Positions 6,699 to 14,461 of a stretch of 23,350 nt of DNA are shown here, piece by piece. A program made the translations under genes and the position numbers. How positions within the stretch are numbered: position 1 is the stretch's first letter; each line of letters opens with the position of its first letter. The stretch is from Firmicutes bacterium UBA5454 (GTDB lineage: Bacteria > Bacillota > Clostridia > Caldicoprobacterales > DTU083). Below the pieces are notes generated by a model that was not told where the DNA came from, did no database searches, and was given only the letters and a program-made list of their open reading frames with translations. Where the stretch lies: contig DIQU01000043.1 of assembly GCA_002426555.1 (NCBI GenBank), positions 1 to 23,350 of the forward strand. Direction: 5' to 3'.

Positions 6699-7712
6699 TC
6701 AATATTGAATGATTTCCACCCCTTTATAATAGTGCTGTAATATATCCATATAGCTGTAACCTCTATCAGCCATACGATCCGCACCTACCTGACTCATTCC
6801 AACTCCGTGACCAAAGCCTTTTGTATTCATTGTGATGCTGTCATTGTCAAATTCAAAGCTGATATCCGTGGAATTCAAACCATACAGTAAACGAAACTCT
6901 GTTGCCCTCAGCTTCTTTCCTCCCACAGTGATGTCCTGTATTCTGCCGCTGTCTGTGTATCCATTGATTTTTATCTGAGAAGCCAGTTTGTTGGGATCCA
7001 GCTTAATTCCGTACTTGCTTTGAAATATTTCTGCGAATTTTTTATTGCTTAAGGTCACACTGCCCTCAAACCTGGGTGCATCCTCTTCTCCAATACTTAC
7101 CACAGAAATATAGTAAGGCAGTGAATTGGAGAACACTTCACTTACTTCCTCTGTTCTTCCATTGCTGGTCGAATGATAGAATACTTCAATGGCTTTCCCA
7201 TTGTATGTCATGATTTGCCCTGACGTTTCCTGTATCGCCTTTTTTATCTTCTCGACATAAGTCTCGTAATCTTCACCCCAGTTCTTGCGCATCTGTTCTT
7301 CAGAAATCCATTCCTGGCAATGGGCATAAGAACTGCATACATCGGCTCCGGCTGCCTGGCTGCAACCTCTTCCTCCATAAGCAGGCATCTTGTAAATTAC
7401 CAGAGTTCTGGCTGCTACTGCCTGTGCCTTTAATGCCTCTTCATCATATGAAGCAGGCATTTCCCCCGCCACTACACCTGCCAGATACTCTTCCAAAGGC
7501 ATTTGTACCAGTTCCTTTGTCATGTGATTGTACATAAAGATGCTGTCATTTTTATGGTTGGTTTCCATGATTATTTCTTTTGGATTTTTTTCCGGCTCAT
7601 CCGGCTGATTTTCTTCTTTATCCCTGCTGGCCGAAATTACATTCAATATAATGGAAGTAATCAACAGCAGCCCTGCAACTACAACTGCAATTCCTTTTGT
7701 CGTTGGTCTCAT
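6699..7712 (-). CDS. spoIID: SpoIID, stage II sporulation lytic transglycosylase
   Basis: SpoIID is a mother-cell membrane-anchored murein transglycosylase that, with SpoIIP and SpoIIM, drives engulfment. This 337-residue protein has an N-terminal membrane helix (residues about 8-27), the SpoIID/LytB domain with LEEYLAGVVAGEMPASYDEE where E84 corresponds to the catalytic Glu, then ALKAQAVAARTL. The C-terminal signature is GFGHGVGMSQVGADRMA. A cysteine/histidine cluster (C117, C126, H131, C132) lies where clostridial SpoIID binds zinc. It lies upstream of spoIIQ in the same direction. A GAGGGA ribosome-binding site precedes the ATG and is part of an inverted repeat that could hide it. Confidence 0.93.
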   Translation of the reverse strand: MRPTTKGIAVVVAGLLLITSIILNVISASRDKEENQPDEPEKNPKEIIMETNHKNDSIFMYNHMTKELVQMPLEEYLAGVVAGEMPASYDEEALKAQAVAARTLVIYKMPAYGGRGCSQAAGADVCSSYAHCQEWISEEQMRKNWGEDYETYVEKIKKAIQETSGQIMTYNGKAIEVFYHSTSNGRTEEVSEVFSNSLPYYISVVSIGEEDAPRFEGSVTLSNKKFAEIFQSKYGIKLDPNKLASQIKINGYTDSGRIQDITVGGKKLRATEFRLLYGLNSTDISFEFDNDSITMNTKGFGHGVGMSQVGADRMADRGYSYMDILQHYYKGVEIIQY

Positions 7713-7718
7713 AAGTCA

Positions 7719-7763
7719 AATCCCTCATTTCTCTGATTGTACTTAATCATTTTATGAGGGATT
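7719..7763. promoter_or_regulatory. 10-bp inverted repeat covering the spoIID ribosome-binding site
   Basis: AATCCCTCAT (7719-7728) and ATGAGGGATT (7754-7763) are perfect complements. On the plus strand the second arm runs into T7, like a terminator, but no plus-strand gene precedes it. On the spoIID mRNA the downstream arm contains the GAGGG ribosome-binding sequence seven to nine bases before the ATG, so the hairpin would reduce translation when long transcripts from upstream genes are read. Confidence 0.55.
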
Positions 7764-7900
7764 TTTTTCCTTTAGAACAAAGAACAATTATTAGATATCA
7801 TTATCTGGACTTTCATCTTTTTCTTTTAACATGTAGTTAATAGCTTTACATATTATCCCCCAAATACTATTGTTTTAAAATTTTGTTTATTAACAGTTTT

Positions 7901-8008
7901 TCAAAATAACTTCTTTAATATAATTAGTGGTATAACTACTGATAAACATGCAGCTATCATAATTAAAAAAGCACTCAGCACTTCCTTTTTTCTAGAATGT
8001 ACGTTCAT
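7901..8008 (-). CDS. 35-residue single-pass membrane microprotein
   Basis: ATG 8008 follows AGGGTGA (8022-8016) by seven bases, a good ribosome-binding site. The product begins MNVHSRKKEVLSA and has one hydrophobic helix (AFLIMIAACLSVVIPLIIL) ending KKLF. It lies 51 bp after the ABC exporter permease gene in the same direction, so it may be its third cistron or a decayed remnant of a larger membrane gene. I know no family for it. About 140 further bases before spoIID contain a short frame (IWGIICKAINYMLKEKDES) in another phase without a normal start, which could be the rest of such a gene. Confidence 0.5.
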   Translation of the reverse strand: MNVHSRKKEVLSAFLIMIAACLSVVIPLIILKKLF

Positions 8009-8059
8009 AAATGACTCACCCTGTACAAAATAATCTGCATTTTTTTATGTCACTATGAT

Positions 8060-9625
8060 CTACAACTCCGGATTAGCAAACAACCCCACACCCAATAGCA
8101 TGAACAACAGCGTCAGGCAAAAACTAATAACCGTTGCTGTAAAAAATCCCGATGCAAAATTCTCTGTGATACCGATTATAATTGCAGTTGGAGTAACTAC
8201 AACTACTATGATGACAAACATGAGCATAATTCTCAAAAAGATTCTTAGGACGTTTCCATGTATTCGACCGAAAATACGCCGTAAAAAAACATCAAAGTAA
8301 ATAAATACGCTGCCTAAAGCAGTATAAACGCCTACTGCCGATAGAATGATAATCGGATTTATCCTTAGTATTACACCGGTAATACTAAATACCAGCACAG
8401 CTTCAACTAACAGCTTTAATACTTCAGGAAGGGTTGCTGCCGTCATCTTATAAAATGGAGCGGCAGGAATGAGATAGAGATAGTGCTTGGTTAATTCACC
8501 TTCCCAAGAGCCAAACATAGATAAAAACATCATCATATAGGCGCAGATTCCCAGTAGAATAGTAAATACAATAGTGTTTTCAAGCGGCAGTGCGTAGGAT
8601 GCAATGATACCAACAGCAAGAAAAATCAATGTTCTGAGGCTTACCATCCAAATGCCGGTCTTTTTCTTTTCAAGCATTTGTTTCTGGAATATTGCCTTAC
8701 TTCCCTCCATAGTAAACCGGAAGTTCACTTTTCTGTATCGCTTGCCTGCATTTAGTCCCAACCCTGTTGGTTTCCCTTCACGAGTTGACGCCAACATCGA
8801 CTCCTTAAGCTCTGTGCCTGCCAGCACATCTTCATAGAAATCCGTATCCATTCGGTATAAATAAATAAAAGATATAATCAGTACAGCCAGTATTAGAGAA
8901 ATACCTATTATGAAATCAGTGGTTATGCCCGTTATTGCACCAAACAAGACCTCTGTAAACCACCCAATAAACGGAATAAATTTAATATAATCACTGGAAA
9001 GCCAGTCAACAGCACTCTGCAGTATATCCTTTGTGTTGAATATCCGGATAATGACAGGCATGAGAAAAAGCAGTACACCCAGGTAAATAAGCATCTTGAT
9101 CTTCTTTTTGCTGCCGGGCTTTCTTGATGTACGAGAATACAAGACCATTCCAAGCAATGAGCTTACAGCAATCAGCAGCAAGTACGCAATGATTAGAATC
9201 CAGCCTGCTCCATCCACCAAACCAAACATCCTCTTCCAATTAGGGTATTGGTATGCAAGGAAAAACATAATCAGAATATTGGCTGCCATTTGCTTTACAA
9301 ATCCATATATCAGTATACTTCCTGCATTCAGCGGTGCAGTAAACAGCAAATTAACATCAGCCATTCTGAAAAAAGATGACCCGCCCAGGCTGGAAGATAT
9401 GCCAATAATGAATATAAACGCTATGTAGCCGCAAAATATGGCCTTTATAACATTCAAATCCAAGGCATTTTGCTCTCTAATTCCTTCACTCCCACTTGAA
9501 ACTATAAATGAAAAGACAAAGAATGCAGCGATTATTATATAAACAATCAAAGTCGCGGGTTTTTTAAATAATTCCCTTATTATGTTTTTCAGTGTTTTTC
9601 GCAATATATAAATTAAAGAACTCAT
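8060..9625 (-). CDS. ABC exporter permease (putative ABC exporter family)
   Basis: This 521-residue membrane protein has about a dozen hydrophobic helices and a basic N-terminus (ILRKTLKNIIRELFKKPATL). The motif NLLFTAPLNAGSILIYGFVKQM is typical of the putative ABC exporter permeases that act as self-contained two-helix-bundle proteins. A loop at about 265-310 contains a DTDFYEDVLAGTE segment, after which helices resume. Its ATG overlaps the stop of the ATPase gene by four bases (ATGA), so the two are translationally coupled. Substrate is unknown; antimicrobial-peptide or lipid export is only a guess from the family. Confidence 0.8.
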   Translation of the reverse strand: MSSLIYILRKTLKNIIRELFKKPATLIVYIIIAAFFVFSFIVSSGSEGIREQNALDLNVIKAIFCGYIAFIFIIGISSSLGGSSFFRMADVNLLFTAPLNAGSILIYGFVKQMAANILIMFFLAYQYPNWKRMFGLVDGAGWILIIAYLLLIAVSSLLGMVLYSRTSRKPGSKKKIKMLIYLGVLLFLMPVIIRIFNTKDILQSAVDWLSSDYIKFIPFIGWFTEVLFGAITGITTDFIIGISLILAVLIISFIYLYRMDTDFYEDVLAGTELKESMLASTREGKPTGLGLNAGKRYRKVNFRFTMEGSKAIFQKQMLEKKKTGIWMVSLRTLIFLAVGIIASYALPLENTIVFTILLGICAYMMMFLSMFGSWEGELTKHYLYLIPAAPFYKMTAATLPEVLKLLVEAVLVFSITGVILRINPIIILSAVGVYTALGSVFIYFDVFLRRIFGRIHGNVLRIFLRIMLMFVIIVVVVTPTAIIIGITENFASGFFTATVISFCLTLLFMLLGVGLFANPEL

Positions 9626-10320
9626 TCGGTGCCTCCTGTCACGGCAAAGAACCTTTCTTCGACTTCATTCTCATTTGTCGTATCGCTTCTGACGATATCA
9701 CTTGCTATTTTCCCTTTATGCATGATCAGCACTCTATCCCAAATATCTTTGATACTGTCTATAATATGGGTACTGAATAATACAGCACAGCCCTGCTCTT
9801 TCAGTTCAAGAATCAACTTTTTAAGTTCCTTGATCGCTTTAGGATCCAGGCCCATCACGGGCTCATCCAGCAATATCACAGAAGGCCTGGTTAGAACGCT
9901 GCAGCAGATGCTGACCTTTTGCTGCATTCCCTTGGAAAGTTCCTTCCCCAGTTTATCGGTTTTATCTGCCAAGTCAAAACGTTCAAGCAGGTTCGACTTT
10001 TCCTGTTGATAGTCTTTCAGTCTGTATGCTTTAGCAAAAAACTCCATATGTTCATCTATCGTCAATGCGTCATACAACGAAGGCGTTTCAGGAACATAGC
10101 CAAAAAGCCTTTTTGCTTCATTGCTCTTATTGGGATGATTATTTATCGATATGCTGCCTGTATATCGCAGTAAACCCGCGATGCATTTGAATATCGTAGT
10201 TTTTCCAGCTCCATTTGGCCCCAGCAGGATGCAAATCTCACCATCAAAAATATTGAAGCTTACATCATCGACTGCCTGTACCTTCCCGTAATTTTTTACA
10301 AGCTTTTTTACCTCCAGCAT
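9622..10320 (-). CDS. ABC transporter ATP-binding protein
   Basis: The 232-residue protein contains Walker A GPNGAGKTT (residues 34-42), Q-loop region YVPETPSLYDALT, signature LSKGMQQKV, Walker B VILLDEPVMGLDP and H-loop FSTHI. This is a CcmA-type exporter ATPase. The start is set at ATG 10320, which follows AGGAGG by five bases; the longer open frame to 10422 lacks a ribosome-binding site and adds non-conserved residues. It powers the permease encoded immediately downstream, with which it shares a four-base overlap. No recognisable sensor kinase or regulator gene is adjacent, so its control is unclear. Confidence 0.92.
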   Translation of the reverse strand: MLEVKKLVKNYGKVQAVDDVSFNIFDGEICILLGPNGAGKTTIFKCIAGLLRYTGSISINNHPNKSNEAKRLFGYVPETPSLYDALTIDEHMEFFAKAYRLKDYQQEKSNLLERFDLADKTDKLGKELSKGMQQKVSICCSVLTRPSVILLDEPVMGLDPKAIKELKKLILELKEQGCAVLFSTHIIDSIKDIWDRVLIMHKGKIASDIVRSDTTNENEVEERFFAVTGGTE

Positions 10321-10479
10321 AATAACCTCCTGAACTTTTCTTATATAAAGTCGGCAATCCTTCGCTGTATTCTGAATAACTGTCTCCTTGATCAGAAACT
10401 TCCAAAGACAGATTTTACGCAAGAAATAATCTCCACATATATAATAACATGCTGACAGCTATATTAATAGTAAAACAAT

Positions 10480-10508
10480 AACCTTAAGCCAGTCAGTAAC
10501 ATACAATA
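10480..10508 (+). promoter_or_regulatory. Candidate sigma-K (or sigma-E) mother-cell promoter
   Basis: AACC at 10480-10483, 16 bases, then CATACAATA at 10500-10508 fits the sigma-K consensus (mACm, 16 bp, CATAnnnTA). CATACAAT also matches the sigma-E -10. Transcription would start near 10515, some 17 bases before the ribosome-binding site of the 42-residue gene. Confidence 0.55.
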
Positions 10509-10543
10509 TCATATACCTATGCCGAATCACGGGAGGTGAGCAT

Positions 10544-10672
10544 ATGGGATTCGGGTTTAGTGACGGCTGTAAAACAGGCAGAGATGATGATACTCTAATC
10601 ATCATAGCAATCATTCTTCTCCTGATTGTCCTTGCGAATGGCAGCGGCTTCAGACTATTTGGTACAGAATGA
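10544..10672 (+). CDS. 42-residue hydrophobic protein, likely sporulation-associated (YjcZ-like)
   Basis: GGGAGGTGA at 10531-10539 precedes ATG 10544. The product starts MGFGFSDGC, has a short acidic stretch RDDD, then one strongly hydrophobic helix (TLIIIAIILLLIVLA) and a short tail GSGFRLFGTE. Its size, glycine/aromatic N-terminus and single helix recall the YjcZ-type small spore proteins of Firmicutes, but the similarity is in layout rather than a clear motif match. It is the only plus-strand gene right of the island and lies divergent from the ABC operon. The upstream sigma-K-like promoter and the downstream terminator make a complete single-gene unit, which favours a mother-cell spore-coat or membrane role. 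Confidence 0.62.
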   Translation: MGFGFSDGCKTGRDDDTLIIIAIILLLIVLANGSGFRLFGTE

Positions 10673-10704
10673 TATCCCCTTAGCAGAATAATATGATTAC
10701 AGGA

Positions 10705-10749
10705 AAAAGGCTGTGACCTATCCATATCAGGATTTATCTACAGCCTTTT
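10705..10749. terminator. Bidirectional intrinsic terminator between the 42-residue gene and murA
   Basis: AAAAGGCTGT and ACAGCCTTTT form a 10-bp stem with a long loop that itself contains ATCC/GGAT pairing. T-runs follow on both strands, so it can end both the plus-strand small gene and the minus-strand ywmB-murA transcript. Confidence 0.8.
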
Positions 10750-10806
10750 CTCTTATTGTATTACTGTCTATAGTATAGCGAATTTTCATGGAATCTTAAT
10801 ACAGTT

Positions 10807-12063
10807 TTATTCGTTGTAAACCTTCTCAATATTTGCTCCCAAAGATTGGAGCTTTCCCTCAATACCATCATATCCTCTTTCGATATGATAAATGTCCGAA
10901 ATTTTGGTGCTCCCCTCCGCAACCAGACCTGCCAGCAAAAGAGCAGCTCCTGCCCGAAGATCAGTAGCTCTCACCTCAGCACCCTGCAGTCTGTCCACAC
11001 CTTCAATAATAGCACATCTGCCTTCAATTTTTATTTTAGCGCCCAACCTCTTCAATTCACTGACATGCAAGTATCGATTTTCAAATACTGTTTCCGTAAT
11101 CATGCTGCTGCCGGAAAGTGTACACATAAATGTCATCATTTGAGCCTGCATATCCGTTGGAAAACCGGGATAGGGAAGGGTTTTCAAATCCATGGATTGC
11201 AAAGGCTCACTGCTGTATACTCGAAGCCCTTCTTTCACTGGTGTAAATTGCACTCCGGCTTCTTTTAATTTAGCTTCAATAGAACGTGTGTGATCCGGTA
11301 TGGCATTTGCCAAAATGATGTCACCCCTGGTAATAGCAGCTGCTGCCATAAAGGTACCTGCCTCTATTCGATCGGGAATTATGGTATGGCTGCAGCCTGA
11401 CAAGCTCCGTACTCCGTCTATTTTTATGGTGTCCGTACCGGCACCTCTGATATGCCCGCCCATTGAGTTGATGTAGTTGGCCAGATCGCTTATCTCCGGT
11501 TCCTCGGCTGCGTTTTCCAGTATGGTCTGTCCTTCTGCAAGAGCAGCTGCCATGATAATATTTTCAGTAGCCCCCACACTGGGAAAATCCAGGTAAATCC
11601 TGCTTCCTGTCAGTTTTTCCGCTCGGGCTTCTATGTAACCGTGACCTAAAGCGATATCCGCCCCCATGGCTGCAAAGCCTTTCAGGTGGAGATCTATCGG
11701 CCTTGTCCCAATAGCACAGCCTCCGGGCAAAGATATTTTCACACTGCCGAAACGAGACAATAAGGGACCCATTACCAAAAAAGAAGCTCGCATCCTTCTA
11801 ACTAATTCATATGGAGCATCGGCAGGTCTTATATTGGAATTGTCGATTTTCAGCTCATTATCTTTTATTTGCAGGCGGGAACCATAATGTGCCAGCAATT
11901 GTGACATAACATTGACATCCTCCAGCAAGGGAACATCCTCCAAAAGACTGCTGTCATCTGAGAGTAAGGAGGCTGACATAATGGGCAGCACAGAATTTTT
12001 AGCACCGCTTATGGTGATGAGACCCTTCAGCGGCTCACTTTTGGAAACTAAGAAACTGGCTAT
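10807..12063 (-). CDS. murA: MurA, UDP-N-acetylglucosamine 1-carboxyvinyltransferase, apparent AUA start
   Basis: MurA transfers enolpyruvate from PEP to UDP-GlcNAc, the first committed step of peptidoglycan synthesis. The frame shows SGAKNS near the N-terminus (Lys and Asn contact substrate), PGGCAIGTRPIDLH with the PEP-binding Cys at residue 116, GATENIIMAA, and a full EPSP-synthase-type fold to the end. No ATG, GTG or TTG exists where the family begins. The first normal start, ATG 11991, would remove the essential SGAKN segment. Instead ATA at 12063-12061 sits nine bases after AGGAGG and gives 418 residues, the normal family length. I therefore place the start at AUA. It follows ywmB by 49 bp, as in other Firmicutes. 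Confidence 0.9.
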   Translation of the reverse strand: MASFLVSKSEPLKGLITISGAKNSVLPIMSASLLSDDSSLLEDVPLLEDVNVMSQLLAHYGSRLQIKDNELKIDNSNIRPADAPYELVRRMRASFLVMGPLLSRFGSVKISLPGGCAIGTRPIDLHLKGFAAMGADIALGHGYIEARAEKLTGSRIYLDFPSVGATENIIMAAALAEGQTILENAAEEPEISDLANYINSMGGHIRGAGTDTIKIDGVRSLSGCSHTIIPDRIEAGTFMAAAAITRGDIILANAIPDHTRSIEAKLKEAGVQFTPVKEGLRVYSSEPLQSMDLKTLPYPGFPTDMQAQMMTFMCTLSGSSMITETVFENRYLHVSELKRLGAKIKIEGRCAIIEGVDRLQGAEVRATDLRAGAALLLAGLVAEGSTKISDIYHIERGYDGIEGKLQSLGANIEKVYNE

Positions 12064-12112
12064 GCTTAAACACCTCCTGAGGTTTCCCGCTATGCCTTAG
12101 TACTGCCAAATA

Positions 12113-12901
12113 CTAGTAGGGAACAGCGATTATCGGCGTTCCTACTCGAATATAAGTTTTCCCTTCAGAACTGTGATATCGCAGAGCAACGTTAATATTG
12201 AAACGACCGTACTCGGATTCCAAACTGTCGCCCAGATGATTGCTGTATCCCGTAAGGCTGATCCAATCAGAGTCCATATTGCTCTCTGTTATTCTTCCCT
12301 GAAGATTTCTTATGAACCCCATTCCAAGCTGCTCCATTTTTGTATTGGACAGCTTATCTTGGATAACAGCTGTGTAAGTTGTACCTATTGAAGGAGCATT
12401 ACCGAACTTTTTAAGTAATTCCTGCATCTTCAGATACATTTGATCTTCTTTATGGATATGATTGGAATCCATTACTGAATCCATTATGACATATGTCTCC
12501 CAGCTGTCTGTTCCATCATGAGAAAGACTGCAGTTATAAAGGTTGATACTGGTTTGAATACCTTCATGGTTCAAAGTCAAAGCAACTTGTCTTTTAGCTA
12601 TGGTTTCGCCGGAACAAATCTCTGCATGTGAGCTTTCTTGCAAATGAGGTAAAAGCCTTTCAATTTGTTCAAGCAATTCCTGAAGGGTCATAAATTCACA
12701 GTTTACTTTGACCCATCCATCGAGCCTTATTTCTTCCATGACGCATCCATCTTTGCCCAAGTGCTGTATAATGTCCGAACCCTTTAGCTGATAAGGTGCA
12801 GCCAGTGCAGTTGTATGGTCATCGAACAAAAAGGCCAGTGCATAGGCAAGAAATGTTATAAGCAATAATAAGACCATAGAAAATCTTTGATTTCTTTTCA
12901 T
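12113..12901 (-). CDS. ywmB: YwmB-like exported protein (DUF1779 / TATA-box-binding-like)
   Basis: This 262-residue protein has an N-terminal signal/anchor helix (SMVLLLLITFLAYALAFLF) and an extracellular part with a WVKVNCEFMTLQELLEQI segment, a NLYNCS motif, and a C-terminal VALRYHSSEGKTYIRVGTPIIAVPY. The YwmB family keeps that C-terminal end. The function is not known. In Bacillus subtilis and many clostridia it sits directly upstream of murA and spoIID, the same neighbourhood as here. ATG 12901 follows GAGGTG; a GTG at 12913 overlaps that site and is unlikely. A sporulation or envelope role is inferred from synteny. Confidence 0.85.
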   Translation of the reverse strand: MKRNQRFSMVLLLLITFLAYALAFLFDDHTTALAAPYQLKGSDIIQHLGKDGCVMEEIRLDGWVKVNCEFMTLQELLEQIERLLPHLQESSHAEICSGETIAKRQVALTLNHEGIQTSINLYNCSLSHDGTDSWETYVIMDSVMDSNHIHKEDQMYLKMQELLKKFGNAPSIGTTYTAVIQDKLSNTKMEQLGMGFIRNLQGRITESNMDSDWISLTGYSNHLGDSLESEYGRFNINVALRYHSSEGKTYIRVGTPIIAVPY

Positions 12902-13013
12902 AGTACACCTCACAAAAATATCTTCCCAATCAAATTATTGCCCAAGTTTATTCCAAGTATACGCATTACTGTTTGCTCTATATATTTTTTGTATGCTTTT
13001 TTTGTATACAATA

Positions 13014-13047
13014 AAACAGCTCTGCCGGGTTTCCAACAGAGCTGTTT
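13014..13047 (-). terminator. Intrinsic terminator of upp
   Basis: On the minus strand AAACAGCTCTG and CAGAGCTGTTT form an 11-bp stem with a 12-base loop, located 24 bases after the upp stop and followed by TTTATTGT. It separates the housekeeping operon from ywmB-murA. Confidence 0.82.
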
Positions 13048-13070
13048 AAATTATCACCTGTTATAACTGC

Positions 13071-13700
13071 TTACTTTGTTCCAAACAAGCGGTCTCCTGC
13101 ATCCCCAAGCCCCGGCACAATGTAACCGTGACTGTTCAATTTTTCATCTACAGCAGCTACAAATATATCTATGTCATCATGTTCTTTCTGCACCCTGGCA
13201 ATCCCTTCAGGAGCGGCAATCAGGCAAACCAGTTTGATGTTTTTAGCCCCTCTTTGCTTCAAAAAGCAGACTGCTGCTGCTGCAGAACCACCTGTAGCCA
13301 GCATGGGATCTACAACAATCAAATCTCTTTCGCTGATATCGGGCGGCAGTTTGCAATAATATTCTACCGGTTCCAAGGTATCCGGATCACGGTATAGACC
13401 TATGTGTCCTACTTTGGCAGTAGGAATCAACTTTGTCATGCCGTCTACCATTCCCAACCCTGCTCGCAAAATGGGAATAATTCCAAGCTTTTTACCAGAA
13501 ATGGTATAGCAGGTTGCTTTGCCCATAGGAGTCTCAACTTCAATTTCCTTTAATGGAAGATCGCGGTATACTTCATATGCCATCAGCAGTGACAGTTCTT
13601 CCACCAATTCTCGGAACTCCTTAACACCTGTCTCTTTGTCCCGTATTAAGGTTAGTTTGTGCTGAATGAGTGGATGATCCATAACATGTACATTTGCCAT
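13071..13700 (-). CDS. upp: Uracil phosphoribosyltransferase
   Basis: Upp joins uracil to PRPP to make UMP in pyrimidine salvage. The 209-residue length is standard. Visible motifs are LRAGLGMVDGM, the PRPP loop DPMLATGGSAAAA and the uracil-binding C-terminus HGYIVPGLGDAGDRLFGTK. It starts at ATG 13700 and follows rpiA by 29 bp in the same direction, so both probably share a transcript that ends at the strong terminator downstream. No PyrR-binding leader or other attenuator is visible in the short gap before it. Confidence 0.97.
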   Translation of the reverse strand: MANVHVMDHPLIQHKLTLIRDKETGVKEFRELVEELSLLMAYEVYRDLPLKEIEVETPMGKATCYTISGKKLGIIPILRAGLGMVDGMTKLIPTAKVGHIGLYRDPDTLEPVEYYCKLPPDISERDLIVVDPMLATGGSAAAAVCFLKQRGAKNIKLVCLIAAPEGIARVQKEHDDIDIFVAAVDEKLNSHGYIVPGLGDAGDRLFGTK

Positions 13701-13729
13701 TCTCTTCTCCCCTTTGTTGGAATCTTATA

Positions 13730-14437
13730 TTATAATTTTCTGGGAACTATCATCTTTACTGTGTCCCGGTAAGCAATTAATGCCTTTCGGGCTATTCCCA
13801 AAAATAAACCGGTTTCCAGTAAACCGGGAATCTTCAGCAGTTGATTGTCAAGAAGCTCTAAATCCTGAGGAGCTTGCTCAAAGCCAATGTCCAGAATGAA
13901 ATTACCATTTTCAGATACTACGGGTCCGTCTTTTCTAAGAGCGCTTCGGAGGACCGGTGTGCCACCCAACTGCTGAATACGCTGCTGAGCATATGTAAGA
14001 GATGGTGGAATGACCTCTACAGGTAATGGAAATTTGGTGCAAAGAGAATCTACCAGCTTGCTCTCATCTGCGATGAGAACAAATTCATCTGTCATGGAAG
14101 CAATTAGTTTCTCACGGCTGTGAGCTGCACCGCCGCCTTTAATGGCATTGAGGGATGGGTCGATCTCATCGGCCCCATCAATCGTCAAATCCAGATGATT
14201 AAGCAGCATACTGTCCGCTATGGGAATGCCATGCCTTACACACAGCAGCTTCGTTCCGTAGGAAGTAGGCACCCCTTGAATATTCAGACCTTGTTTTATC
14301 CTGCGTCCCAGCTCCTCAATTAAAAAGGCGACAGTGGATCCTGTACCGATTCCTACCTTCATGCCGTTCCGGACCAGGTCTGCAGCTTGAATTCCTGCCA
14401 TTTGCTTCATTTCCTTATTGCTGGAAACTGATTTCAA
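13730..14437 (-). CDS. rpiA: Ribose-5-phosphate isomerase A
   Basis: RpiA interconverts ribose-5-phosphate and ribulose-5-phosphate in the pentose phosphate pathway. The 235-residue protein shows GIGTGSTVAFLIEEL (phosphate binding), DLTIDGADEIDP with the active-site Asp residues, and IKGGGAAHSREKL with the catalytic Glu/Lys region. The start is TTG 14437, seven bases after AGGAGG; an in-frame ATG at 14410 has no such site. In many Firmicutes the gene in this slot after ywlE is the unrelated isomerase rpiB, so here one enzyme type has apparently replaced the other. Supply of ribose phosphate next to upp makes metabolic sense, as PRPP derives from it. Confidence 0.95.
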   Translation of the reverse strand: MKSVSSNKEMKQMAGIQAADLVRNGMKVGIGTGSTVAFLIEELGRRIKQGLNIQGVPTSYGTKLLCVRHGIPIADSMLLNHLDLTIDGADEIDPSLNAIKGGGAAHSREKLIASMTDEFVLIADESKLVDSLCTKFPLPVEVIPPSLTYAQQRIQQLGGTPVLRSALRKDGPVVSENGNFILDIGFEQAPQDLELLDNQLLKIPGLLETGLFLGIARKALIAYRDTVKMIVPRKL

Positions 14438-14461
14438 AAAAAAACCTCCTTTTTCTGATGA

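Noticed and set aside
11912..12100. Plus-strand 62-residue frame around the murA start
   Set aside because: Antisense to the murA N-terminus, with no ribosome-binding site or similarity.
12970..13011. Sigma-E-like promoter (GCATACAAAA) upstream of ywmB
   Set aside because: The -10 resembles CATACA, but no -35 sits at proper distance; the tract is simply A-rich.
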